Source: Heloderma charlesbogerti (lineage: Eukaryota > Chordata > Lepidosauria > Squamata > Helodermatidae). From it: a stretch of 64,000 nt of DNA. The stretch is from NCBI GenBank assembly GCA_026122225.1, contig JANEZZ010002205.1, forward strand, positions 744,001 to 808,000, written 5' to 3'. The first letter of the stretch is position 1. Each line of letters begins with the position of its first letter. Positions 22,376 through 33,282 of this stretch are shown one piece after another. The position numbers and the translations under genes are program-made. The notes below the pieces were generated by a model that was given only the letters and a program-made list of their open reading frames with translations, made no database searches and was not told where the DNA came from.

Positions 22376-22722
22376 GAGGCCGCGGTGGCTTAGTGGTTAA
22401 GACGCTGAACTGCAGACCGGAAGGTTGGCAGGACAGCAGTTCGAGACCCGAGTGCTGCGTGACGGAGTGAGCTCCCGTCTTCAGTCCCAGCTCCTGCCAA
22501 CCTAGCAGTTCGAAAGCAAGAAATTGCAAGTAGATAAATAGGTACCGCCTCGGCGGGAAAGGTAACAGCGTTCCGTGCACCTCGGTGTTCAGTCATGCCG
22601 GCCACATGACCACGGAAGCGTCTTCGGACAGTGCTGGCTCTTCGGCTTAGAAATGGAGATGAGCACCACACCCTAGAGTCGGACACGACTGGTTGGGGAC
22701 ACCTTTACCCTTACCTTCCTCA
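22376..22722 (+). mobile_element. tRNA-derived SINE with BovB-like tail, copy 1
   Basis: The head GCGGTGGCTTAGTGGTTAAG is an A box and GCAGTTCGAGACCCG a B box. The 3' end GTCGGACACGACTGG resembles the BovB LINE terminus. It is full length at about 345 bp and very similar to the inverted copy at 62706-63055, suggesting recent activity. Confidence 0.8.
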
Positions 22723-23494
22723 TCTACGTGGCCGCTCCACCTCACTGTGGGTGGGGCTGATTGTTACTGCCCATCAAAAGCACAAATCCAAGAGCCCTCC
22801 ATCCTGAAGCCATACTCTTCTTACAGCTTGGAGACAATCACCCTCCAACCTGGAATTCTTCCTGTTTCAGCATGCAACGAAGCACCACTGGATAAAACCT
22901 GGACCGGATCACTGTTAGCTTCTCCGCCAGCCCCCGTCTCCCAATCTCGCTATTTCATCTCACCTCTTTCTCCAATAAGGTAATCAGTATAAGACCCCAT
23001 GGCTTAGATTTGTTCCAGACTTTGTGGCTGACATCTGGCTACAAGATGGTGGCATTAAACAAGAGCTGGAAGAATATAAAGTTCTTTTTTGTATTTTTCT
23101 TTTGGCAATTTAAAAGAGCTCTGTGGGTAGGGGTGAGGGGAGATGGTGGAGAGAGCAGGGGGATGGCTTGGGGAGTAGAATGAAACAAAATGAAAGTAAG
23201 TGGAAGGCCAGAAGCATACCAAGTGTGTCAAGAATATCCAGTGAACCCATCTGAGCACGCATTCCAGTGGAGGATTTTGGTTTTAAGCCATTTAATTCAT
23301 GGGTTTTTCCTTTCCTATCCTTTCCGATGGTTTATTTTCAGGGCAATCTCTCCCCACTGATTGATCTGCCAACAAATCCCTGCAACAGAACCTGGGTTTG
23401 TTGCAGAGGATTATGTGTGACATCTGTTCTCAGGTGTGGGCCTCATTCAGCCCGGTCTCTCGCCAGGCCCAACGGATGTGGGGTCTTTACTTAC
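22723..23494. other. Unassigned intergenic sequence
   Basis: No recognisable exon, repeat end or tract. Composition is ordinary. Confidence 0.45.
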
Positions 23495-23830
23495 GCTTTG
23501 TCAAAAAAGGGGAAACGCGTCACTAAAAAAGAGGAGAAAAGAGGACACCATTTTGCATAAAATCTGCAGGGGCTAATGCAGACATAGAGGAACCATTTTA
23601 GAAATAACGACTATCACTTACATAGGAATACAGTAGGCCATAGAGGAGGAAACTGTGACCAGGTGACCTGTGTGGATGCTGAGTCAGCTGTCCGGGTGCT
23701 AACTGCTGAAGACAATTTCAAGGACACTGCTGCTCTCCCATCTCAGGGTTCTTGATCTTGGACTTGGATGGGACTGCCCTTCAAACAGAGGGCAGTCCTA
23801 CCCTCTGTAAAGTTGGACACATGCTTATTT
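23495..23830 (+). repeat. Uninterrupted copy of the repeat that hosts the 13.5-kb LTR
   Basis: It shares AGGTGACCTGTGTG, GACAATTTCAAGG and GCCCTTCAAACAGAGG with the split copy at 13330-14640 and has no LTR at the corresponding point (about 23720). Confidence 0.6.
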
Positions 23831-23883
23831 AGACGCACCTCACTCTAGGAACTGACAATGTGCTCCTAGAACACATCCAAGAT

Positions 23884-24035
23884 GTTTATTTATTTATTAC
23901 TTTTATATCCCACTTTTCTTCCATTGTGGAACTCAAGGTAGCTACTTGTAGTTCCCAGGTGGTCTCCCTTCCAAGCACTGACCAGCCCCAGACCTACTTA
24001 GCTTCAGCAAGGTGGCCTCCTCATGGGACCTTCAG
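23884..24035 (-). mobile_element. 5S-rRNA-derived SINE with a non-CR1 tail
   Basis: The - strand reads GCTGAAGCTAAGTAGGTCTG, then TGCTTGGAAGGGAGACCACC (5S internal-promoter region). It continues into a tail with CCTTGAGTTCCACAATGG and GGGATATAAAAGTAATAAAT, unlike the CR1 tail of the 71-745 array. Confidence 0.65.
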
Positions 24036-25199
24036 GTCCCAACCCCATCATCCCCATTACACTTCTTTTCTAGGGCTCAGATCAGTGCTGAGCAGCTGGG
24101 TTTGGCTGCCATTTTAATTTCCCTGGAGCAAAGGTAGATTGGGCGCATTGCGGGAATTTAAAATGGCGGCTAAACACAGACGTTCCGTGATGGGAAAGAA
24201 CCAGTTGCAACATCCATGGCTTCAAAATGTCCAGAAATTTTACATCGCTAAATAGGAATACTCCACACTGCCAAAATGAGGTGCCGTTATGATGCTTATA
24301 TAGCCCAAACTAAGCCACTGAGAAACCAGAGGGAGGTATCAGCAAACGTGGTTTGTAGAAGTACAAAACATCTTTAGGGAAAAAACCTAAGGGGGAAAGC
24401 CAAAACAACATCCCAAAATGCCTGAAGGCAAGTGGTTATGCTTAGTGGCCATAGAAAACTGTTGGGAAGGGGAAATGGAATACAGCATTTTAGAAGAGGA
24501 TATGGCTGGCTGGAAACTTGAAGAGGACCATTCCAGATGACATTAGTTTGTTGCAAGTCCCACTTGTCAGATTCTAAACACAATGTCAGGGTTGAGACAG
24601 CTTCTCTCACCAGACTCTTTCCTGTACACTTTTGAGCTGCTTTTTGAATGGGCAGTTATAAAACTTGCCAAGTCCACACACAGATACTTACTGCAATTCA
24701 TCAGACTTTTATATATGCATTACCAGCTGGTATTGTGCTCGTTTTGAGGAATTAAAAGACGTTTGGAGCAAAAAGCTGGGCTCTTCTCGGAAGACGCTTG
24801 AAGAGTTTGTCCATGTGACCTGGAACAGGGGAAAAGCCTCCTTTGATTCTTCCCACAATGTCTCTGTTCACCATCAAGAGAACACCAACTGCCTATCTAG
24901 AAGAACTCTGGGATATCCTCAGATGGTTTTGTTTAACTTGCTTCTCCATGAAAGGTATGGATCCTTATATGTACAGAGCACACATTACGGTTACGTCTGT
25001 TAAGCCTAATAGCCAAGAATAGTCCCGCCATGTTCAGAGGCAATATATCTTAGACTACCTCGTGCTGTAAACAAAGAACGTGGGAATGCCACGTTTGAAA
25101 GACTTTTATGCATTGCTTGTGAACACCCAGAGAGATTGGACTGTCCTCTGTTCGAGACAGGATGTTCAATAAGAAGTGATGTTTTATTGTGTCCGTACA
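24036..25199. other. Unassigned sequence, possibly including a decayed LINE
   Basis: 24640-25200 has broken reading frames with weak resemblance to the cysteine-rich C-terminal part of a LINE ORF2. Nothing else was recognised. Confidence 0.35.
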
Positions 25200-26065
25200 G
25201 TGTAGACATAAGATACACTCTCCTCCCTGAAGGTTTTATCCAGTTTTAGTCATACTTAGAGTAGAACCATTGATTTCAGTGGAGCTACTCAAAGCATGAC
25301 TAGATCTGTATCCAATCCTATATGAATAACCCCTTACAACAGCAGCACCTGATGCTGTTTGTCTCTCTCCACATGATTCTAGATGGACCCTCTTCCCCTG
25401 CGTGAACTGACATTGTACCTGTAGAATACACCCAAGATGTTGCTGGATATTACACATTCAACTACCCCATGGTTGTAAGCCCCTTCCATCTCTTCCATCT
25501 GTGTGTGTGTGGGGGGGTGTCAGACAAGGCCTCCTGCAGGGAGTCCCCCCAAAAGGAACGTCTTGCACCCTTTTTCTGTGACGTAGAAACTAAAGAGCGG
25601 TGATGCTTTCTCAGCTAGAAAAACATGACATCTCCAAAGGTAGCGATGAAAAGCAAACTCTCAACGATCACCTAAGGCTGGCGAACCTCCCAAGTGTTAC
25701 ACATTAAAAAAAGAAGGGGGGAAAAGAGAGGACTGATGGGTGAAAACCCCCGGAATTCATTTGCAGTTCCTGCTTAACCAGTGGAAGTGCAGTTGGATAT
25801 CCCCAGCTTTAGAGGCCTGGAAACAGCTAGGCCTCAAGCCCCTTAAAAACGAAGTCACAAACGGAAACGCGTGGTGGCCCCAAGTGTCCCCCGTTGCTCG
25901 TCCTCGCCACAAGCGGGCTATCCCATGCTTTTGCAAAAGGCCGCATCGCTACCGCTCTTGACCACGTTGCTGCAGCAAGTGAGAACAAGCACATGGTGAT
26001 GGCCCGCCCGCCCGCCGCTGCGCTTGTGGGGCCAGCGCCTGTTCGGTGTGAGGGCCATGTGCTGC
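25200..26065 (-). other. Probable DHRS3 3' UTR and flank
   Basis: This is immediately downstream of the DHRS3 stop codon on the - strand. A - strand AATAAA (plus-strand TTTATT) occurs at 25183-25188, about 880 bases after the stop. I cannot tell whether it is the functional signal. The proximal 300 bases carry no recognisable repeat. Confidence 0.45.
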
Positions 26066-26150
26066 CTAGGTGCGCCCTTTGAAAGTCTTCATGCAGGTGT
26101 AGCTTCCGGCAAACTTGTGGATTTCTTCAAGAGCTGCCTGAGGGAGGATG
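26066..26150 (-). CDS. DHRS3: DHRS3, exon 6 (terminal coding exon)
   Basis: The acceptor on the - strand is TTCTCTGCAG, followed by one base that completes the Ser codon split with exon 5. It then encodes residues 276-302: [27 protein letters not shown], then TAG (plus-strand 26066-26068). The C-terminal TFKGRT is the diagnostic DHRS3 ending, and human DHRS3 as I remember it differs at only a few positions (SGTYTCMNT in place of AGSYTCMKT). The exon is 85 bp, and its phase fits exon 5 exactly. Confidence 0.95.
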
Positions 26151-26284
26151 CTGCAGAGAAAACGAAACAGGCAGAATTGGCCCAGCGTTCCATCTGATGC
26201 AGACTTGAGGAGGAACTCAATAACCGTGGGACAGAGAGCATGGATGCAGCCAAACTTCAGGGCTGTGTGGTTTCTGTGCAGAAG

Positions 26285-27130
26285 GCTATTTATTTATTTA
26301 TTTACAACATGTGTATACCGCTCCACATCTATTCTGGAGCGGCAAACAACAAGAGAAAAAATGAACCAAAGAGAAGAACAATCAAAACATGATATAAAAA
26401 TTATTAATTATTAATTATTGATAACTATTAAATTAAATTAAATTAATGAACAATGAAAACATGATATTAAAATTATTAATTATTGATTATTAAATCATTA
26501 GCATTAATTATTCAATTATTGATTTCTTATTTAATTATTTATTTACAACTTGTGTATACCGCTCCACATCTATTCTGGAGCGGTGAACAACAAGAGAAAA
26601 AACTGAACCGAAGAGAAGAACAATCAAAACATGATATAAAAATTATTAATTATTAATTATTGATAACTATTAAATTAAATTAATGAACAATGAAAACATG
26701 ATATTAAAATTATTAATTATTGATTATTAAATCATTATCATTAATTATTCAATTATTGATTTCTTATTTAATTATTTATTTACAACATGTGTATACCGCT
26801 CCCCATCTATTCTGGAGTGGTGAACAACAAGAGAAAAAACTGAACTGAAGAGAAGAACAATCAAAACATGATAATAATATTATTAAATTATTAATTATTA
26901 TTAATTATTAAATTAAATTACATTAAAGAACAATGAAAACACAATATTTAAATTATTAAATCATTAATAATTATTAAATCATTAATTATTAATTATTAAA
27001 TTATTACATTATTTATTTGCAACATGTGTATACCGCTCCACATCTAAACAGATTCTGGAGTGCTGAACAACAAGAGATAAAATGAACAAAATCGAAGAAT
27101 AATCAAAACATGATATTAAAATTATTCTTT
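26285..27130 (-). repeat. L2-like LINE 3' tail repeated in tandem four times
   Basis: Plus-strand phrase TTTACAACATGTGTATACCG starts at 26301, 26542, 26779 and (variant) 27016, giving periods of 241, 237 and 237. Each unit also has ATTCTGGAG(C/T)GGTGAACAAC and long ATTAATTATT stretches. The array joins directly to an L2-like body at 27131, so the 3' end of one LINE has been amplified. It lies in DHRS3 intron 5. Confidence 0.85.
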
Positions 27131-27740
27131 TAAAAAAGAGTGCCAATAAAACCAAAGCTGGTTAACCAAGCAAGGCTTCCTGGGAAAGAGCTGTTTTCAG
27201 GAAGCACCGAAAACAACCCAGTGTAGCTGCCTGCCTGACCTCCAGAGGCAGGGAGTTCCACAGGAAGGGGGCCACCACACTGAATGCTCTTCACCGGGTA
27301 GACTTCAATTGGGCCATGGGTCCATGTGGAACCACCAGGAGGAAGCCCTCTGATGACCTCAGTCACTGGGCACATTTGTAAAGGAGAAGGCGCTCTCTCC
27401 CGTATCCTGGTCCCAAGTTGTTTAGGGCTTTGTCCACGAGTACCAAAACCTTAACCTGGCCTGGTAGTGAATAGGCAGCTGGTGCAGTTTCCTCAGCAAA
27501 GGAGTTGCATGCAGGGAAGGGGCAGCTCCTGACCACAGCCAAGCTGCTGCGTTCTGCCCTAGCTTCAGCTTCTGGAGCAGCCTTAAGGGCAGCCCCACAG
27601 ACAACACATTGCAGTAACCCAGTCTTGAGGTTAATAATGCCTGTGCCACTGTGGCCAAGCTACCTCTCTGTCCAGGTACACTGCTGGATGCAAAGTCCAG
27701 CTTCTTAGGAATGTGAATCCGGGCAGGGGCTACATGCAGA
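27131..27740 (-). mobile_element. L2-like LINE, ORF2 3' part, degenerate
   Basis: The - strand reads VAQALLTSRLGYCNVLSVGL followed by LPLRLLQKLKLGQNAAAWL and LLRKLHQLPIHYQARLRF. These are typical of the region after the catalytic motifs in L2/CR1-group reverse transcriptases. The frame is broken and no endonuclease or YADD motif is present. Confidence 0.75.
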
Positions 27741-28614
27741 CGGCCCCAGCTTCAGTCATTGGCTTCCCATCGGGATGGGGAAGGGAATCCTTTCTTTCCC
27801 TGCCGTGGTCCTGAGCAAAATCCCTCTTCTGAAGAGTACCTTTACTTCGGTCCATAATCAGTGCCAATGTGAGGTCCTAATCCCCCCTCAAAGCAAACGC
27901 GAGCTTTGGGACTGAAAAGAGATTTTCCTCAAGACTTCAGCAGGGGAGGAAAGGGTTAAATACCCCCTCCATTCTTTCTATGAACCCAGTATTTATCATA
28001 CCCTATCAGCTGAAGCTATTTGCATTTAAACAAACAAACAAACAAACAAACAAACTCTGCATATGAAATGCAAAACCATATTTCCAATCATATCTAGTTT
28101 GGCCTTCAGGACAAAGCAGCTTTCTAATTCTCCAAAGGCAAGTCTTGGTTTTATTTTGTTTGATTTTATTTGTGCCCTGCCTTTCTACCAACAACAAAAA
28201 AAAATGGCTGCAAAGAAGTGCTGGGAAGTCAGGGTGAAAAGTCTCACAGCCCAGTGAATTAATGATAGGGGTGAAGCTTCCTTGCCCTGTATTGCCCCTC
28301 CCTGCAAAAGGGAGAAAGAGAATGAATTTGCTAAATTAAATGCAAATCGGCTCACGTTTTGCATTACTTTATGCAGGCTGCAGAATGTGGCTTTTCGTGG
28401 CATGACATTTCCGGCGATTTCACACAGAGGGCATTCTACCCCCCCACCCATCCCTGGGCAGAAACAAGCAGAAGGCAACTCCCAAAAGGTGCCCGCCACA
28501 TTCTGCCTCCTTTGTCATGACTGGGATGGGCAGACAAGCGCAATGTGGGTTTTGGCAAGGCCACGAAGCCTGGATGGGCTGAAGAGAGATGTTCGGCCCA
28601 GATGATTTCCACAC
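27741..28614. other. DHRS3 intron 5, apparently unique sequence
   Basis: A (CAAA)n tract occupies 28029-28055. ATTTGCAT- or ATGCAAAT-like octamers occur near 28018, 28072 and 28340. No repeat family was recognised, so part of it may be constrained, but this is untested. Confidence 0.35.
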
Positions 28615-28868
28615 AGATTTATTTATTCATTCATTTATTGCATTTATACCCCACCTTTTTTCCTCTTGCAAGGAACCCAAGGCGGCTTACATTATCATCC
28701 TCCTCTCCATTTTATCCTCACAACAACAACCCTGCGAGGTGGGTTGGGCTGAGAGTGTGTGACTGGCCCAAAGTCACCCAGTGAGCTTCCCTGGCCGAGT
28801 GGGGACTAGAACCCGGCTCTCCCAGCTCCTAGTCCAACACTCTTGCCACTACACCACACTGGCTCTGT
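28615..28868 (-). mobile_element. Sauria-type SINE
   Basis: Full-length - strand copy: head AGAGCCAGTGTGGTGTAGTG, CACTGGGTGACTTTGGGCC, TAAGCCGCCTTGGGTTCC and an ATAAATGAATAAATAA-type tail. It lies in DHRS3 intron 5. Confidence 0.9.
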
Positions 28869-29409
28869 TACTATTATGTAGATGTTACTATTTCTTTTGT
28901 TTTTTGTAAAACAGTGCCCAAACCAGCTGTCTCACCATGGGGTCTGCTGTACACATCATTCATTCATTCTACAAAAAGGGAACAAGTGTCAAGCTTTTGT
29001 GGTGCACAGAGAAGCACAAGCTGAGGTATCTTGTACTGGGAAACCAGAGAGAGGGTGTCGGCGGTGTTGGTAGCCGCAGGGAAGGGCAGCTTCTCCATTT
29101 CACCCATTCCTTGCTCCTCCTCATGGACTGTTGCCTCCCCAATATCTCACACGTCTCATTTCTCATTCACCCTCTTGTGTACACAAAGCCACTCCATCCA
29201 TAGAACTGAATACAGAAAACTTCATCGGGCACATCAGCATTCGTTGGATTTGGACAACGGCTGGACTTGAGCAAGTCATATTCTGAAAGCTTCAGTTCCT
29301 CTATAAAAAAGGGATAGTGGCCTACCTCTGTTGGATTGACACAACAAAAGGCTGCAGGCCACCCTGCCTATTCAATGTCAAAGAGTTGTAGTAGGAACTG
29401 GGTACTGAC

Positions 29410-29535
29410 CTTTTCAAGATGATCAGGACATGCATTGTCCATGGGAGGAGGAGGAAAGCTTGGTTCTGTTGAACAGCTTCTACTGTCCTCCGGGCCACCG
29501 TCTCTGGCTTTAGTGGAGGGAAAAGGTTGGGGAAC
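29410..29535 (-). CDS. DHRS3: DHRS3, exon 5
   Basis: Acceptor CTGCTTTTCAG precedes the exon and donor GTCAGT follows it. The 126-bp exon completes Arg233 and encodes residues 234-274: [41 protein letters not shown]. It then contributes two bases of Ser275. This is the C-terminal substrate-side region of the SDR fold, followed by a hydrophobic stretch ([12 protein letters not shown]) compatible with membrane or lipid-droplet association. Reading past the donor gives a spurious longer frame. Intron 4 (29536-30464) is only 929 bp; intron 5 is about 3.3 kb. Confidence 0.97.
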
Positions 29536-29837
29536 CTGAAAAGCAGACACAGCCTTATAAGTAGAGCCAAGCCAAAATGTCTCCCAAGACAGTATTCTGA
29601 GAAAACGTCTGCCATTTCCCCCCCCACACACACACTTTTCTTAGCTCCTCTAGAAAAAGACGGCCACTTGGCAGAATTTTGTCCAAACATTCTCCACTGT
29701 GTCCTTGCGCGGGTACTATTCACACAACCACACGATGTCCCTGAACAATTATCCCAGATCTGGGGCATTGTGGAGGTTGCAAAACAGTGGCCAAGCTTCC
29801 AACACAGTGAAAGGAGGAGGAGGCGGGGAAAAAAAGA

Positions 29838-29992
29838 ATGAAAGAAGTTGTGCTCCTGTCCCTGCTAATGGTGAGCAAGGAACTGCAGGGGAATTGCTCC
29901 TTTCCCTTGATAAATTTAGTGAAATCATCCCCTAATTTCTCTGCCCACAAATCGTGTGGAGAGTTTCAAGAGGCCATTTGCACACAACTCTA
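29838..29992 (+). mobile_element. hAT-N1 fragment (right end)
   Basis: Matches the last ~155 bp of 31244-31957: AAGTTGTGCTCCTGTCCCTG, GAATTGCTCCTTTCCC, CTGCCCACAAATCG, GGCCATTTGCACACAACTCTA. It lies in DHRS3 intron 4. Confidence 0.65.
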
Positions 29993-30029
29993 TCTTCTAT
30001 TTCTGATTATTCTCCCTCGGCCCCTTCAC

Positions 30030-30120
30030 CTCCGTTTATTTTTATTTATTTTATCTATTATTACATTTATATATTGCCCAACAGCCAAGGCTCTCTGGGC
30101 AGTTCACAACCATTCAAACC
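30030..30120 (-). mobile_element. L2-like LINE 3' tail
   Basis: Plus strand TATATTGCCCAACAGCCAAG and CTCTCTGGGCAGTTCACAAC are the antisense of the usual L2 tail (GTGAACCGCCCAGAGAGC). It is heavily 5' truncated. Confidence 0.8.
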
Positions 30121-30464
30121 ATAAAAAACAAAACGATAGAACTCTGCCATTACAACCATCCCCTTTTCTCAGATCCTTCTCTTTCAATCTTGCCATTGGC
30201 TTCTTCTCTGCTCCTGGATCCAGCACATACTCCGTGCTCGTACATTCAATGCCCTCCTTGGCCTTATTCAATAATAAACATATTCTTATTTCCATCGGAC
30301 GTCTCTACTGACAGATTCTGAGCAGCTAGACACATAGATCAGAAACAATAATCCCAACACACAATGCCAAATAGCAGTTAAGAATATAAAACAATATAAG
30401 AACAGACAATACGCCAACGGAGTAAACAGCATGATGGGACTAATCACCCGCGATTTGCACTCAC

Positions 30465-30703
30465 CTGATTCGCATGCCTTGAAACATCTCCGTGCTCGTG
30501 TGAAAGGGCAGGACAGTGGTTGCGTTCACCCCGGGACAGTCCAGCAGGCCCAGTGTCAAACTCTCCATGAAAGCAAAGGAGGAGGCTTTGGAAGTACAAT
30601 AATCGATGGCCCCAGGAATGGCGGATAAAGCCAAGACAGAGTTGAGACAAACAATATGGCCCTTCTGAAGTTCCAGCATCCGAGGCAGGAAGGCCTTCGT
30701 GGT
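30465..30703 (-). CDS. DHRS3: DHRS3, exon 4 (catalytic exon)
   Basis: DHRS3 (SDR16C group; retSDR1) is an NADPH-dependent all-trans-retinal reductase of the ER membrane and lipid droplets. It returns retinal to retinol and works with RDH10 to limit retinoic acid. This exon follows TTGTCCTGCAG, ends at a GTGAGT donor, and encodes residues 154-232 plus two bases of Arg233. The catalytic triad is intact: Ser175 in VCLNSVLAL and Tyr188-x3-Lys192 in DYCTSK, with the 13-residue Ser-Tyr spacing usual for SDRs. [12 protein letters not shown] is the segment after the active site. Similarity to human DHRS3 as I remember it is near-complete. The frame continues into the intron upstream, so the true start is the splice acceptor and not the upstream ATG. 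Confidence 0.98.
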
Positions 30704-30783
30704 CTGCAGGACAAAACACCTGAGTTTTATGGAGATGCAAGTAGAAGCCACAACAAAATGTCCTCCATTCTATCCTGCCCTCG

Positions 30784-30844
<61 letters not shown>

Positions 30845-30851
30845 CACACAG
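30784..30851. repeat. (TC)n(AC)n compound microsatellite
   Basis: About 12 TC units pass into about 20 AC units with one G interruption. It begins 80 bases upstream of the DHRS3 exon 4 acceptor. Confidence 0.95.
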
Positions 30852-31243
30852 GTCAGCCAGCATTCTGTGCCCACTAAGTGTGATCAGTTCTCATTGGATT
30901 CCCCCCTCCAGTTTTTTCCCTAGGTTTCCCCCAGCCTGTGGATATTTCCCAGTTGCGCATGGATGGTGTTCCTTTGTCTATATAAACAACAGCACTCAGG
31001 GAATGAGTTTGCTATCAGCACGTAGGACTGCACAAACTTTTCGAGAGGGCTGGCTGAAGGAACTGGAAGCTACTGACCCAGTGCTGTCCTAAGCAGTCCA
31101 GAACCCGAGCAGAATTGGAAAGGGAAGCAGGAAGAAACTTCTGTCTACATTTAAAGCAAGTTTTGGAGAAGCCCTTGTTAAAAGGAAAGGTCACGTTGCT
31201 CTTTGCCCTCCTGGTCCTGTCACGTTTGAGATTCCCGTAGCAA

Positions 31244-31764
31244 CAGTGCTGTGCCAAAAATTTCTCCACATTTTTTTTTTTTTTACCATTCTCATTCAAT
31301 TTGATGGAAAAGATATTGCTTTGGGAAAGAAATTCAAAGGAGGAGAAATTTCAGAGAAATTCTCATGGGTTGGGTTTGGGGTTCTTGTGCTTGCTTTACT
31401 TATGAGGTGGCCATGGAGTGTACAGTTCATTGTACAGTGTACATCTCTGTGGCAGCCTGTAGCCTCCTCAGCTTCCCACACTTCAATTAAAGCCATCATG
31501 AGGAAGACGTCATGAGGCCGTTCCTCCCATGGGGCTTTTTCAGTTCAGAAAATGCAGGCTGCAGAGCCGTGGAAAGGTGCGTAATGGAGAGAGAAAACAC
31601 ACACAGCTTGCAGTGGTTGGGTAAGCTGAAAAATACCACCAGAAGAAATTCTAAATTCTGCCTCAGGAAAGTGGAAGCCTCAACACAGTTGATACTGTTG
31701 TCACCTACAGAAGCAGTGCAATAAACCAAAAACACTCAGGAAGGAAAGAAGGAAGGAAGGAGGA

Positions 31765-31800
<36 letters not shown>

Positions 31801-31957
31801 AGCTGTGCTACAACCCCTGCCAATAGTGTGCCCTATCTGTGAGAAACTGCTGGAGAACTTCTCCTCCCCTGGGAGAAATTTGGTGAAATTTTCTCCTCAT
31901 TTTCTCTGCCCACAAACTGGTTGGAGAATTTTGAGTGGCCATTTGCGCACAGATCTA
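31244..31957 (+). mobile_element. Non-autonomous hAT element hAT-N1, best-bounded copy (714 bp)
   Basis: Starts CAGTGCTGTGCC and ends GCACAGATCTA, i.e. YAG-type inverted ends. It is flanked by CGTAGCAA (31236-31243) and GGTAGCAA (31958-31965), an 8-bp target duplication with one mismatch, as expected for hAT. It contains internal GGAGAAATTT blocks and a (GGAA)n(GAAA)n tract at 31739-31800. No transposase similarity. It lies in DHRS3 intron 3. Confidence 0.8.
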
Positions 31958-32772
31958 GGTAGCAAGCTGGGATTTCATAAGGGAATCCCTTCTTCTTCAT
32001 ACATCACAATTCCTCATGGAATAATTATTGTGGAAGGCATGGAGCCAAGCTCTCAGGTGGGAGACAACTGACCGTGGGTGGAAATATATCTGGAAAACGG
32101 AGGTCAATCTATTCGAAAACAATTATAAAATCAACTCAAGGTGGTCTAGAAAGTAGGGGAGAAATCTATCCAGCAGTAGTGTCTCATGGCTGATGATGTA
32201 GAGCAGGGAGAGCAACCCTGCTCTCCATTCTCAGATGCATGCCCCCCCGCTGACCTGCCCCCCCAATTCAGTTGTGCGATGGTGACCAACAAAACAAGCC
32301 ATTGCCAAACCACTAACAACAAGCTACATTTGAAACAAGCTAAATTTGTTCCTTTTAAGCTTCTTGCAATGGTTTGCTGCCTAATCATGGTGGCAAAGCC
32401 CCCAGTTGTTTTACTGCCTCAGTCGCCACCGAATTCAGGGGAGCGGGGGGGGCACTCCTCAAGATTGGGGGGGTGTTGCCTGTTCCTGCTCTACATCATC
32501 AACCATCAGATTAGTGGCAAGAGTGCAGCCCATGGGGGGGGGGAGGGTCCGAGAAGGGTGAAAAGTGGTCCCTGGCAGAGCCCCTGAAGTTACCCAGGCC
32601 TGACACAGAGCCACAAAATTGGATTTAATTCACAAATGGTGGCACTGACCTTATTTGAAAGTACATTGGGCTCAAATTGTGGGAGTCGTTACAGAAATAA
32701 TGGGTGTAAAATGGAGCTGAGCTTAAAGTTCTTTTTAGAAGTTCTTTTCAGCTTCAAGCTGGGGACTCTGAG
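31958..32772. other. DHRS3 intron 3, unassigned
   Basis: No recognisable exon. Contains G-rich stretches near 32440-32475 and 32534-32546. Probably decayed repeat sequence. Confidence 0.45.
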
Positions 32773-32924
32773 GCTGAATATACACATAGCAGTTATACCG
32801 TTATCATACCGTTATCATAACTGTTGTTGCCCGTTGGTATCATGTGTACCTACCACTACCAATAGTTATGATAACGGTATGATAACGGTATGATAACGGT
32901 ATAACTGCTATGTGTAGATTCAGC
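32773..32924. mobile_element. Foldback MITE (152 bp)
   Basis: Near-perfect inverted repeat: the left arm GCTGAATATACACATAGCAG pairs with the right-arm CTGCTATGTGTAGATTCAGC. The arms hold two and three ~11-bp TTATCATACCG-type units. It is flanked by CTGAG on both sides (32768-32772 and 32925-32929). The central loop is about 50 bp. The superfamily is not certain. Confidence 0.85.
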
Positions 32925-33282
32925 CTGAGAAGTTGTTTTTGAGGGGAGGTTTGACACACACCCCACTGACCTTTTTCATCACTGCCTGTTTCATTTGGCA
33001 GCAATGGTTGTATTCTTGGCTGATACTGGGCACCTTTCTTTTTGAAACCCAGAAGACTCCAGAGTAAGGACTGGAGGCATTGCCTTCTCTCTAACTTGGC
33101 TTAAGAGATCCTTAAATGGCACAGTCTTTAAGTCAAGTCAGTGCTTCCTGCCCTCACTTCAGGGTCTTGTCTGCAATTATTAGCATTAGTATTAGTATTT
33201 GCACAAACTTTGAAGCAGTTTACAAAAGAATATAAGAAATATAATACAATAAATAGTACCATATTCGAGACTGCTTTGAGAC

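Noticed and set aside
30704..30751. N-terminal extension of the exon 4 frame ([16 protein letters not shown])
   Set aside because: A good acceptor (CCTGCAG) sits immediately before the Thr-Thr-Lys codons, and the human protein continues there from exon 3, so the upstream frame is intron.
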